The notes under the pieces were generated by a model that was given only the letters and a program-made list of their open reading frames with translations, was not told where the DNA came from and did no database searches. Below are positions 45,601-59,500 of a DNA stretch of 64,000 nt, piece by piece. The stretch's first letter is position 1. Each line of letters begins with the position of its first letter. A program made the position numbers and the translations under genes. Origin of the DNA: Siderastrea radians (taxonomy: Eukaryota; Cnidaria; Anthozoa; Scleractinia; Rhizangiidae); assembly GCA_964017195.1 (NCBI GenBank), contig OZ024887.1:5959959-6023958 (forward strand), given 5' to 3'.

Positions 45601-48180
45601 TGTGCCAACCGAATTCGCAGCAGAACACAACAAAGACGAAGTCCTCGAAGGCAAATTTCGTAACTTGAACTTTTCGCCTCCCACCACAAAGACAACTGTG
45701 TATTGTTTTGAGCTTTTCCTTTCCAGTTTAAGATATTAAGTATTTTTTCGCACGTTCAAAAACTTCAACACTGTCGAACAATCGTTTTGCAAAATAAGCT
45801 TTATCTTTTAACTAAACCTCTTTTTCAAAAGCGACGGTGGTCATGTGATTTCCCGCCAAGAAAAACGCCGGTTGCCCAAAAGCACTGCGCGATTTCCTGC
45901 CAAGAAAAGTGGCATTCTCCACTTCCTGTCGGATTGCCTTAGGACTTCCCTCCCCCCCCCCCCCAAAGGCTATACGGAAGGACGAACGGGCGCTGACGTC
46001 AGTCAAATGTTCTCGCATCGATAGGTTGCAAGATTTGCTTACCCATGGTGCTCCGCTAAAATGCCAACAGCGTAGCCCGCAAAAAGCTTACTTGAGATCG
46101 AAAGCAGGCAGCGATCTTGCTTGGGAAAAAATGAAACACAGACACGGACTGCCCCTTTTCTATTTACTGTTGCATCCATAAATTCCTTCATAGTTTTGCT
46201 GTGACGAGCATGTCTTCCAGTGAATTTTTTTGTGCTACCACTTTGAGCTAGGCTTGGACTACGTGGGTGAGTCCTTTACACGAAATTAAGCTAAAAAAAG
46301 GTAATAGTAGGTCTAGCAATGGCTCTCGATTTTCCGTTATACTCATATTGTATTTGTACATGTTCGTTAAGATCAATTAATCCTGGTTTACATTGTTATT
46401 ACAAACAGCAGGAGTTACTCGTGAGCGTTTTTCTTTTGTAGTAGTTTCGACGACCTTCGGGCAAAGGAAAGCCTTGAGAAGGACTACTAGAATTTGTTTT
46501 TTTGGCTGGAGGTTGTTCCTTGAAGTATAATGTATAGCATTCGTGTCTGACGGTTTGTACAAGTCCCTTTTTGTGTCACTTGGTAACTAGTGACCGCCTG
46601 CCCCCACGGGGGGAGGGAGGTGGGTGCAGTTTTTGCGAGGCTCGTATTTAGACCAAAAAATATTACGTGACTCCCATCAAGGTGGTAGAATTATGGCAAA
46701 CGAATTTTAAAAATAATTCCCTGCACATAACGCTCTGCGCATGCAACTTATTATGAGCGGGAATTCATTTTATGTGAACATATGGTATGAAGCTAATTAG
46801 CTGTAAGCTGTTTCGCTTGCCTATTGGTAAAGAAATTTTGATATACTAACAGTACGCAGCGGAGCAAGATGAGCTGACGATAGAATAATATGCTTTTATG
46901 TGACTGATTATGAAAAAAAATTACAAGGAAAGTGAATAGAGTTAAAATTGGTACCGTAGCAAAGCTAAAAATATCGCTTTGTCTTTCGTTGTACCGACAA
47001 AAGCCCATGCCAGTATACTGATATAAAATAGATTTTAGCCAATCAAGTGGAAGGTGTGGCAAATGAGATTCTATAATTAGCTCTCCAGCCAATGAATAGC
47101 TCAGTTTTTTTTTACCGATTTAAGTCCAAGAAAAATTGCGAACAAACATAATTACAACAGCACCTGCGAACCTAAGGTGTTTTACTTCTAACTTGTGAAC
47201 TGATTCTTGCTAAATCTTGATCCGCGATCAGGGGAGAAAACAAGCTGAGCGTGCATGCTTACATAAAAAAAATCAGGTAATATTTAAAGATACTGGGCTT
47301 GGTAGTAAATGAGGAATCTGCCAGTAGGATGACTCTAATTACTTTTTTAATATTCACTAGCTTTTTAGAAATTTGAATAACCATGGCGTCGTTCAAAGAC
47401 TGGCAAAGGGGTTGGGCAATTCTTTAGAAGCGTTTTCCCGTGAAAAGAAAAGGGTTTTATTTTCATTATACAGTGAAATCAATACCCTTACTTAAGTTTC
47501 ATGACTGGCATCATGCATGTCTGCAGTCTGTTATGTCGTTTCTCTAGATGACTTATGCTCCCTTTGATTTCGTTTGAATTGATCTTTGTTTCTCAAATGA
47601 CTGATATAGTTTTGAAAACTTAATTTATGTGGAACGTTAAGATTCATTACTGTTTTAAAAGCAAAGGGGTACAATTGGCCTTTTCTGCGATCCGAGTTTT
47701 CAAGTGTTTCATTCACAAACATCTGATCTTGAGGAAACTTTTACGACTAGTGGCACAAATGAATATGTACCCCTTGCGATACAAATGTCTCTAAACTGGC
47801 CGGTCACCAAATATAAAGATCCTCTTCTTTATTGCCACTAGCGTCTCAAAGTTCGTTGCAGTCGAAACGATAAAACTTTGACTGGCATATAACCTGAAAC
47901 CAGGTATTAGCTCAACAAACTAGTGTATGCATAAACTGCAAGATGTGAACCGAATAATGGCATTAATGCCAGTCATTTTCCACGGGAAGTTGGTTTTTCT
48001 ATCTTTAACAATTATTTCTTTTTATGAACTTTATTCTTGTGGTATTAAAAAGTAAAATAACAAAAACAAAACAAAACGAAACTTTTTGAAAACATAATAC
48101 ATGTATAACAATGTAATAGAGTGGTTTTCAGCTAGGTGTTGAAAACCAAATTCAATTCACAACAGAAGCAATCAACACAA
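45601..48180. other. Region between the peptide gene and the LRR gene
   Basis: Holds the 3' UTR of the peptide gene (no clear AATAAA seen) and unassigned sequence. A C run lies at 45951-45964. Short frames at 45395-45739 and 45909-46181 overlap the peptide gene or repeats and are not believed. Confidence 0.45.
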
Positions 48181-48251
48181 TAGTCTCCTACGCAGCCATT
48201 CTTAGGTCTAGCGTTGCGTGACGACCCTAAGAACGGCTGCATACGAGACTA
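48181..48251. mobile_element. 71-bp foldback element, Mutator-like
   Basis: TAGTCTCCTACGCAGCCATT and the closing AACGGCTGCATACGAGACTA fold back with few mismatches. The flanks are TCAACACAA (48172-48180) and ACAACACAA (48252-48260), a 9-bp duplication with one difference. Confidence 0.65.
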
Positions 48252-48523
48252 ACAACACAATGAACCAATCAGAACTCGCAGCAAATACATGTAACGGACC
48301 CCAAGCGCGGGAAAACGCATGCGAGCAAGCCATGGTTGGTTCACGGTTCACTTCTCATTGGTCACTGGTGGCGACTTCCGTTTCAATCGCAGAGCGAAAG
48401 AAAGAGAAAACCAGCAAAACAAACGATAATTACTTTCGACTCTCAATTGAAAACCGGTCTATTACTTCCAAGTTTCACACTGTACAGAAATCAAACCTAT
48501 GGTCTAGCGTCTAGAGTCCTGAC

Positions 48524-48536
48524 CAAATATATATAA
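48524..48536 (+). promoter_or_regulatory. TATA-like element of the LRR gene
   Basis: AATATATATAATA lies 64-76 bases before the ATG. Initiation near CAGTAGAGGTCAG at about 48559-48571 would give a short 5' UTR of 30-40 bases. Confidence 0.4.
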
Positions 48537-48599
48537 TATCTGCAGGAAAATTGTTTTACAGTAGAGGTCAGTTATTTGGCTGGGACATTGAATTTAGCG

Positions 48600-51500
48600 A
48601 TGAAGAAGCTACTCCTTCTGTTCGTGGTGATGTGGATAGAAGAGAACGAAGGACTCTCTGTACATGGTAACTACGGCTTTTTTTGCTTCTTTTAATGAAA
48701 CATAAAAATATGGAAAATAATCTTCAAATAATTTTCATAGTCTACAGCATTACTGACACAAATAAAACTCAAATTTTACCAACGATAGAAACCTAATTTG
48801 TTTTAATTTGAGAGTCTTGAGCAGAAGTAGAGTTTTACATTTTCGAAGGCAAGTAGGTGTTCGATCGCATTATCGAAACAAAGGACACAAACCTGGCAAA
48901 GATTCCGGAAAGGAAAACTTTCTAGACGAGACACGAAGCGCATGCGGCTTTAGGGTGCCAGCGTTAGATTTCACCAGAGGCGTATTAACAAGAACTATTT
49001 GTTTGGTCACGTTCAAACAACAAGATTGATTTGCATGGTGAAAGTAAACATGGCTTCCCTACGCACTGTGCTTCCTGCTTTTAAAGTGTCTCTTTCTGTG
49101 TGAATTTGGAGCCACTCCAACTTTGGGGAGGGGCGAGGGTGGATTTTCTCTATCTGCCTTCCTCATCCCCTTTCAGGACGTCACTGCTAAATAAATTAAC
49201 AGCACTAAATATAGTTTTCAAATTTCTGTCTTAGCTTCTCCCAAGGTAACATTTCCACCTACAGAGGTAACAGCTTTACCACGCTACAAACTTTCCTGTC
49301 TTGTCAATGGAACGCCTCCAATATACACAGCACTAATAAGAAAAACTAAAGTGCTAAAAAATACAACAAGAACTGCAACCATAAGATTACGCCAGAAAGG
49401 GAACTACACTTGCCTGGCCAGAAACAAGTATGGAACAGACGCGAGGGAGTTCTCAGTCATTTTCACTGGTAAGAGTCAGCTGGCTCATTTTAATTGGGTT
49501 AGCAAACTCTTTACATCTTGTTAGGAACTTCATTCACGGCATTCAGTCATCCCGGCATAAGCAATGTTACAAGTTGAGTGAAAATTTGAAGATATATGTT
49601 CCGGCTTAACAGTGAAAGTCCTCCGCTGGCAGCCAGGCAGTCAGCCACATCGTCCTGTCTTTGTATGACTGAAAACCACGCAAAAATGATTTGGTTTTAT
49701 TCTCTTTTTTAATTATAGACTGTGGACCCTTATGTTCTTATGAATCCAGCTGGGGAATGAATGAACTTTGGTGCAAAGGCGTGACGTCACTCGCGAACAT
49801 AAGTAAATGCTTTCCAACGATCACAGAAAACCTGTAAGATTTCCTTGTCATTTGCAGTCAGAGCCCAGTCACTAAGGTTATAACGAAAGAAAAGGAAACA
49901 AAACTCCAGGTTTCCAGTACGGTCAGTCGTAAGTACTTTGCTTTCCTCACAACTTAAAGTGCCCATGAAACGAATTTTTTTTTCACTTTTAGAAAATATA
50001 CCGTTTGAAATGCGCAATTCCAAAGTTTGAGATGTCTTCGACAAAAATTGGCGATTTTACGAGTCCTGAAGGTTGGGCACTGTAAAAAAAGAAATAGCAA
50101 ATAAACAACACTCCTGGTAACAAAATAAAATAGCTTGGCAAACAATTTTAGTTAATTTATTGGCAATAAAATCCAACGAAAAATGGACAAAATAAGAAAC
50201 ATTGTTTGTCAGCCTTTACGGCCCTTAGTTCAAGCTGTTATGTTGTTTCCGTAGTAAGTTCTCACAGTTTTGTTCCCCTGAAGAGTTGAACTGTTAAACT
50301 GTTTGTCAGACTGACAAGTGACCAGTTTTATGGCTGTTTTTTTAAACTGATATGCCAACGATCGCTTCAACTCATTGCCCGAGAAATCTGCACCGGTCTA
50401 CCGTGACTTCCTGTGACAGAGAATTGTTCTGAATGTCTGTGCAGGAGCCGATAATATGGCTCTTACGCCGTGTACTCGGTCATTGATAGACGCTAACAAT
50501 CGCTAATTTGTGCTTCCACGTGATCTCAGGGCTTTTGGTCTGCGATTAACCATCTCCCACGAAAATTTGCGTTCATCTTGATATAGACCCGAGATCTTAT
50601 AGATCTGAGATGGACTAGCATGTCACAAGGGCAGTAGTACCGGAGAATTCATAAATTGAGGTTAGAAGCCTGTTTTATGTTAAGCAGTATTCTTTTTCCG
50701 CAGGGATTTGAATGAAAACGCCATTACAGTTCTATCGGAGAGAGTGTTCGCCTCACTGACCAGGCTAAAAGAACTGTGAGTAAGAAATGGACAATGACTC
50801 AACCTACCAAGAAATTGGGAGCTATTTTTTCGTGACTAAACCAATTTTGTTTTCAAAGATAAATTATGCCTTGTAGCCGGTCATGTGAATGACCAAGCCC
50901 TACGCCGAGAGGGCAAAGTTAATAAAGTAATCCATAAGAAAGGCCTGGGCCTTTTATTTCTATTACAATGACCCTAAACAGATGTCCTCTGACACTCCTC
51001 GAAGAGTCTCCTCCTGGCAAAGAGAGACGCCTTATCTCTAATAGTTTCATTTCACAGCAAATGAGAAAAAAACTAGCAGAATTTACATTTTTGCAGGTAT
51101 TTGTCTCGAAATGCTATATCAGTTTTGTCTGATGGAGTGTTCGCTTCACTGACCAATTTGCAAAGGCTGTAAGCAATAAATGGAAAGGAAACTCGTACAG
51201 TTACTTTTTCTAGTGTTAAAGTATGTCAGCGTTTTTTTTTAAACTAGAATTAAAATCGTGACTCCAACCCACATCCTTCCCCCCCCCCCAAAAGAAAAAC
51301 ATCGGGCTCCTTATATTGACACTCGCCTTTGGTCTGCTTTAGTTCTCTGTCCGCAAAATGATGTAATCCTCTCGATCTTGGAGTGGATTGGTTCAGCAGC
51401 CTATCAATAGAACATGGCGTCCATCAACTTCGCGAAACGCGATTCTGAAGCTGTGACTCAGAATGACCCTAAACCAATCGTCGATTTTCAAGTTGTTTCT

Positions 51501-54500
51501 AGGCATAACGGAACACATTCCTCGATCGCATTGTTCAACAAGTTTCAGATTATTTGTTCTTCCCTGCAACAGGTTAAAATTTTTCGAAAGTTGAGCACGT
51601 TTGGAAACAATAAATACGTACCAAAAAGAGTAATAGCATCGGTTGAGAAAAAAAAATTGCTGAATAATTTGAGTCATCCCGAAAGGCGAGCTGCTGTTTT
51701 GTCTACCGTTTTCTTGAAACTAAAAGCTACTATGGTGAGAGCGACACCTGGCCAGACAAACCAGTCTTTACTACTTCCGGCGGCCAGCTCTAGCCTGCTT
51801 AACAGGCGTAAAGGGGGAAGTGAAAAGGAAGCGAGAACGCGGAGAAAAATGGGGGACTGCCCGCGTTCTCGCTCCCCTTCCCCTTCCCCTCCAGCTCAGC
51901 CGGAAGAGAATCATTCTGGCGCTTGTCTGGCGCTATCCCTTGCCATCTGCGATCACATACAGGAGACCAGGCTTATGCTGCGATCGGAATAGTAACATCG
52001 ATCGGAATAGCGACGTTTTAATTTTTTTAAGCAGTGAACTGGAGTTAAAAGTGTGCCTTTTTACTGAATTAGTAGTATGTATATTTTCCCTAGGACTTTG
52101 TATGGAAACACTATTTCATTCCTGTCTGATGGAGCATTTGCTCTTTTGACCAGTCTGAAAGAGCTGTAAGTAAATATAAACAAAGTAGGCCGGGAACCTG
52201 CAGGAATTTTTTTCTCAAATAAGGCAAACTTATATGACATATGCCGCGAAGTGAAACGAGACTACGTGTAGTGATCATAAACCAGCTATAGGCGGACAGA
52301 AAATTGTCGAACTGAAGTCGCATAAAGGTGTTCAGTAACGACGAAGAGAAGAAGTCACGAAATGCAAAAGGAATTATTCTTTGTTGATTTTCTAAAGCTG
52401 CGAGAAATTTTTAAATTTCTGACCATCTTCTGTACCACTTTTTTGGCTTCTTTCAGCTGACACTGTCAAAGTTTATTAGTTAGAGAAAAGACAACACATT
52501 TTAATTATCGATTTTAGATATCGATCATCTTCAGTTGGAAGTGAAAATACAATGTACTCTGTCCTCAGTTTGGTTTTCTATAGACGTCTCACAGTACAAG
52601 TACCAGGGTACCCAACGGGAAAATTTTAGCGAAGTACTTCAAATATCATTTTCTACTTTCTCAGATTGTTTCAGAGCTTTTTAAGGGCATATTTGTGTCA
52701 GCTAACACAGGCTGATCTGTTCAAGACTTTTAGCTGAAAATTTAAGCCCCAGATAATATTAAGAAACAGAATCCTATCCGCTGAATTTCCGAGCTGCTGA
52801 TAGCTCTCCGAAAATGCTAGCAAACCTTATTTTACACTGACTTATCCCTCCAAAAACAATAAAAATCTCTAGTTTACACTGCAACTAAATCCGAATATCT
52901 CAGGCGATTAAGGCCTCACCGAACAGATATTCCCCGAAACAAACCGTTGGGTGCCCCTAAAGTACACCCGCTCATTGGTCATTTTATGGCGATGCATGCT
53001 TGTCATCTTTGCGACAGTTTTCTTACCCTTCTTCAATTTGGTTCGAGAAGAAAACGTTTATACATGTTTATTCGCCAATGGCGGAGATATCTGTGATAGA
53101 ACGTGGCAGCCGGGGATAATAGCGATTCTGGGGAAGCCCAACAAAGCCCAATTCAAACACAAAACTTCATTTCAATGCTGGAAGGCTAAAATCCAAATCA
53201 AAATTAGTAGTACAATGTTGATTAAAATTAATAGTACAGTGTTTCCCCCATGCAGACTGGGAAAGTGGAATCTGACTTTATCTTCGACTTTGTATATCAA
53301 ACTGGAAAGCCACCACACGCTGTGATGCTTCTTTGCAAAACACATTTTGATGGGCCGGAGCCATGTTTATCAATCTTTATTTAAAATTTTCCTGTTTTTT
53401 TTTTATTGGGATTTGAAGTAGCATTTAAGCTTAAATTTTAATGTATGAATTTACAAATCGCCTCTATTTTTCCATAGTCTATACACTCTTATAACGAAGG
53501 GAGTTATGAGCAAACGAGGCTTCCAACTTGAGGCTTTCAAGAAACGCGCACTGAATGAAAAACACAATTCGCCAAAATCTCGCGGAAAGTTTTTTATCAC
53601 GTTTTGACGATTAAAATTGAATATTTGTAACCGACAGCAAAAACTACTTGAAACAGAACCAAAACAAATCGCTCGGCAAAGGCTCCATTTGTATAAAACT
53701 GACCTTTATTCCATTTGAAGAAGTGCTCAAATCCACAAAATTACTTCCCTGAGTTCGTGGAAATTTAAGTTTCATTCCCTTGTAGAGGCGGTCATACGGA
53801 TCAGGGCGCGAAAAAGGGTTTCATCCTTCTTCGCGCCCTGTACGGATCAGCAACTGATTCTCGCCATTCAAACATTTTCGCTATCAGACTGTCATAAATA
53901 ATCTCTTCTTTTTACCTCGCAGCTGATTTCTGAGAAGCTCAGTCAATTTAAAGTTAAAATTTACGGATTACCGATTGTATCCTTTTTGAATATTTCCAGA
54001 ATTGTGGTAGTTCTATCACTTAAATTTTTATGAACCGGCAGGGCATGACAAATTAGTAAAATTACTTCATGGACCCAGACGAGATTGCGTTACGTATGAC
54101 GTCAGTTTTTATGGTCGGACTCTCATCCGCAAAAAGCAGGAGCCAATCAGCGCGCGAGAAAACATTTTTGGACGTAACAAAAATCACACATCCTCTAAGC
54201 TATACTTTCATAGCCTTAGCACTCGAGGAGCAACCTCGTTCCCAGGGTCTCTCCCTCCCCGCCCCCCTCTTCTCTCGCTCTGGGGGGCGGGGAGAGAGAG
54301 ACCCTGGGAACGAGGTTGCTCGAGGAGTTACAGGGGGACGCCCGTAAGTTACCGGGAGGGTTGCCGTGAGTCAGCCGTTGCGTTAGAAACACTGAAAGAG
54401 TTATCTCAGTTCTGGGGTTTTATCTCTTTCGGCAAGATTTTCCAACTTGCCATAGGTCGCTCTTGTTACGGAAGTACTGTCACTTTCATTGTTATCATCT

Positions 54501-57500
54501 CGCGAAAGCAGACAAGATAATTAATTATACTCAAATAGTGCGGCTGGACCTTTATTGCAATGACCGCAACTTCTCCTAAACGACCATTTGATTGGTACTG
54601 CGCACGTTCTTTATCCGGCACTTCCGTCTCCCACCCCAGCCCAATCTCATCGCCAGAGTCTAGAGAGGCTCTAGAAATAAAATTGACTCCCGGTGCCTCT
54701 CTTTTCCTCCCCCTGGGGCATTCGGAATTGTTGCACTATGTCTAGTAGTTTCCGTTTTAAAGGAAACGTAGTGGAAATGCCTGCATTGTGAGGACTTTTT
54801 TCCTTTCTTAGGGATTTGTCTAAAAATGCTATTAAAGCTTTGCCTCCTGGAGTCTTTACCTCACTAACCAAGTTGCGAGTCCTGTAAGCAATAAAAACAG
54901 CAGTAAAGATGCAGCGACCTGCGGAAGATTTATTGGATAGTTTTTGTATTAGTTTCTGACAGATTAGACTTAGAAAGAATGATAGTAGATTTTAAACTCG
55001 GTAAAGAAATATTAAAGATGGAATAACAGTATGTCACGAGCTTGGAACAAGGAAAAAAATGAGTCCCCGACGGGAATTGAGCCCATGATTTCCCGTACAC
55101 GGATCGGGCGCTCTAACCACTGAGCTCGAGATGAGCTAACAATGTCCTGGACATAAGGCAAGTAAATATGACCTGTCTCCTCACCAGTCTCCTAGTAGTT
55201 CAGTGTTTTGACCGACCATCTACTTCGGCTCCTGAGCAGGGATTTCGGAATAGTCTGGACTGGTTCTTCTGCACATGGTAATATGAAAAAGGTCATGGCA
55301 TAGCATCCCTTCCGTTTTCGGTAACGGTGTAGCCATATGATGGAAGTTTTCCATACCGAGTTGCTTTCCTTGTTTCAATGCGATGTTGTTTTTAGCTAGC
55401 CTTGTGAAAACATGCCGAACTTAGAAGTTTCATATTGTAAGGTCCTGGCGGGCTAACATATTCACTAATAGAAAACACCTATGACACAAGCGCGGAGCAC
55501 GAGACGAATAGCCACTCGTGTTTCGACGCCCGTTGCGCCCGTATACATCCATGAATGAGCAGGCGGCTTGTTCCACTTGTGACGTCATCAGTTTAAGTGA
55601 CCCTGAAAAGCTTTGATAGTCAGTCGATGCAACGCAAAAAGATTTTGTAAATGATGCCTGAACGGCAATGATCGGATCAAGTAATCCTGAGTAACAGCCA
55701 GGAAACCAAGGAACTTTGACCTCAAAAACACAAGAAAATCATGCATGGCCTTCCCACCGACTGCTACTTTTGGCCAACTCTTTCCTTTCAAATGAGCTTT
55801 GAGGCAAAACTTTTCTTACCACCAGAAACCGTGGTCGTATGGCTAACTTGACAGCAAAAAATCGGAAATCGAAATGAGAACCAAAGCAACGGGATTGTGC
55901 GCTAAATTTCGGAGAGCAGTAGACGGGGGAGTTTAACGCGTTCTTATCACAAAATTTTGACTTGTGCGCATGCCCTAACTCAAAATGCCAGAAAACGTCT
56001 TGAAACCGAAAGAAACGCCAACGGTCTGTGCTAGAAAGCACTTTTCGTGAGGGTTGGGACGAAATTGGATCAAATGGGGCCAAAAAAGGCTATGTGATGC
56101 TTGAAAGAACCTTTTTTTCGAAGCTTGTCGGGTGACAATGGGTTAATAAACGCCTGTTATGCAGGCTAATTCACTAATACATCAACAATTTGTCAAACAG
56201 TACAATTAGGCAATGTCTATACCGCACCGGATCGGAACCGTTCCGAACCGAACCGGACCGGATCGGCTTCTGTTTACACAGCCTGCGTGCAGACGGCTCC
56301 TATTTCCGTGAAACTAAGGAAATAGGAGACGTCTGCACGTAGGCTACTGTTTACCTGGAACCGTTTGGAACCGATCCAAGTGTTTACACGGGACCGTTCT
56401 GGAACCAGTCTGGAACGGATTCAAACGGTCCACAACTGGACCTTCAAGACAGCAGGTCCAGTTTTGTATCCGTTTGGATCCGTTCCGGACCGGTTCAAGA
56501 AAGGTCCCGTGTAAACAGAAGGCCTATCCGGTCCAATTTTTGGACCGGATCCACTTCATGGATCCGGTTGGAACCGGTGTAAACATAGCCTTAGAAACAC
56601 CTATGTTTTCACCCGCTAGGTATCTGTCTATGAACGCAATTACAATCCTGCCTGGTAGAGTGTTTGCCACAACCACCCATCTGGAACAACTGTATGTGAA
56701 GAAAATGCAATAGCCTTAGATTCTGAAATATATACAATAAAAGAACAAGAACTTTAAAAATGCCATCAGTTCAAGTCACATCTACATACCGAGAAAAAGA
56801 CATCGTTAGAGATCAATTTCTTATTTAATTCAACAGTGACTTTTCTAAGTACTCTAAGAATCGAAGTGAACTGTATTGCAAACAAACGTATTGTCATCAC
56901 TTTATTGATTTCAGTACTATTACCATTTGGGCATAAACCTTTTGATATCTGCTCTTTTTAGCGAACCGCATGTACACATGTGCATTGTATTTATGTATGC
57001 ATGCATGCATGCATGTATGTAGTCTTGTGCTTAAATATGACTGACATATGTAGTATGCAGTCTTGTGCTTAAATATGACTGACGTTGGTCAGGATCCAAG
57101 TATTGTTCTTTTTTTTATGATTTCCGGCTGCTACCATTCGCATACTTTTCTCTATTTAATTTTGTAGGAGACTTGGCTATAACGATATTCAAACCCTCGC
57201 CGCGGATGTATTTTCTACTCTAAAAAAATTAAGAAATCTGTAAGCGTGAATACAATTGCTAGCAGGTTCCTAGTTAAATTAAACTATTTTGTACCCTTGC
57301 TGAGGCGAGGCTTGAGTGTTGTTCGAATTCATGGCCACTAATACAGCAGTTTTCGTTTGAGTGTCAAAAGTAATGTCGTGTTTGCTTTGGTTTTCCTTAA
57401 CTGTGTTCTCTGATTGGTTAAAAAAGCTCGTGCCACTTTCTCCACCAATTTATAGACGTTACACCAAAACCAGTCTTGACTTGTTCGCCCCCGTTTTCCC

Positions 57501-59438
57501 GCGCGTAACGCAATTCCTTGTATTTGCTTCGATTTCGCTTGGTTCATTTTTTTAATTACCATTGTGATTGGTTAGAATTGTTACTTTGGTTTTGGTTTTA
57601 CGATACTCATTTGAAAACCGCTCCAATGTAGTGCCAAATTACCTCCTTGGATGTTATCGTAGGGATCTTTTCGCATAATTATATTTAACAGAGAATTTCA
57701 CTCGAAGTCATCACCAGCCGTTTCAACTGGATTCCCATTCACCTGCGGTAATGAGCTCTCATAGACTCTTGCAAGTATTACAGAGAAGACCATAAAATAA
57801 GAAGGTTCATGCTTGGCACCTGGGCACTGTCTCCTCCTTACAAGGATGTCTGCAGACATGAAGTCTAGGGACATTGCTATAAGTTGTCGGAACCGCACTT
57901 GCTAGCTATCACCAAAAATTGACAATTAGCTGTAAAGGAGGGTCCTATGAGAGGCAAGGACGTTTAGAAGTTAATTGATGGGAGAAAGAGAGAAAATTTT
58001 ACGCCAACGTATCGTTCAACTAATCCTCAATTTGGTCTACTAACATTTTGTTCTTTGTTACGTACGCTTCGTACGTGGTATGTGACACATTGATCCAAAT
58101 CAGTTTGGGTCCCTTAAGGGACTATCTACTATCTTTTGCTGCTCGACATGCTCCATAACTGGTTGTCAGCACTCGAATCACCTGGGAGTTACCTCAGGAT
58201 ATGCTTTCTTGACTTTAACAAAGCTTTCGACCATATCGATCATAAAATCCTCGTACGCAAACTATTGGAGATGGGCGTTAGGCGCAGTATTATTAGATGG
58301 ATCTGCAGCTTTCTTTGTCATCGGCGACAAGCGGTTAAGCTTGGCGGGCTACTATCAGAGTGGGCTCCTGTGCATGCTGGGGTTCCACAAGGAACCAATT
58401 TAGGCCCAATTCTTTTCCTAGTTATGGTTAACGACCTAGCATACAGATCTCCTCTTAGGTCGAACCACTGGAAATATGTAGGTGATATCACCATTGCCGA
58501 AGTGGTTCTCCGTGGCTCATCATCAAACATCCGGAGTGACCTTGACGATATCTCAAAATGGGCCCAAGAGAATTCTATGAATCCGAACCCGAAGAAGTGT
58601 AAGGAAATGCGGCTTATTTCCTTTCTTCGAATAGACCCCGAGGTGCCTCTGCTGGAGGTTAACAACACCCCACTTGAGAAAGTGCAGACACACAAAGTAT
58701 TGGGGGTCACATTCTGCGACAACCTCAAATGGAATAACATTACACAGGAAATTATTAACAAAGCGTCTAAACGGTTGTATCTGATACGCGTACTAAAACG
58801 TGTTGGTGTTCCACCACCGCATCTTGTTACCATCTATATTGCCCTAGTCAGATCTGTTTTGGAGTATGCCTGCCCCGTGTGGTACAATAGCCTCCAGCAG
58901 TATCTTAATCAGAAGATTGAAAAGGTCTAGAAACGTGCGATGCGAATTATTTATCCTTACACCAGTTACGACATGGCTCTGAGCCTGAGCTCTATTCCGC
59001 GCTTAGAGGAAAGAAGGTTGAGCATTTGCTCCAGAACCTTTACTAACGCCTGCGACCCCACTTCACGCCTGTTTTCAAACGTCCCGTTGCGTCGCAACGA
59101 GGTGCACGGCCACAATGTGCGTCACCCCGATCACATCTCTTTGCCCCTTTGCAGCACATAGCGTTTTAAAAATAGTTTTTTTTCCAGCAATGGCTTTTCA
59201 GCAACCCTAAAATAATGTGGGTTAATAGGGTATATTTTAAAAGATGTATTTAACTGTTTCTTAATAATTTCTTGTAAATCATATTTTTAGAATAGTTTTA
59301 AGGCATTTTTGTAATCCTAGTCCTCTTAGATTAGTTTAAGATATAGTGTATTTTTGTATTTTCTATTTCCTACTTTGAAATTGTAAACTGTATTAATTCA
59401 CACCTTGTGCCACAACATGTATTTAATAAACCTTCATT

Positions 59439-59500
<62 letters not shown>

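Noticed and set aside
51414..51992. Longest simple frame in the LRR region, 192 codons
   Set aside because: It crosses a repeat with GCGAGAACGC/GCGTTCTCGC hairpin sequence, lacks any family resemblance and sits between two proper LRR exons in a different frame.
58318..58833. 171-codon frame on the minus strand
   Set aside because: Antisense shadow of the LINE reverse transcriptase.
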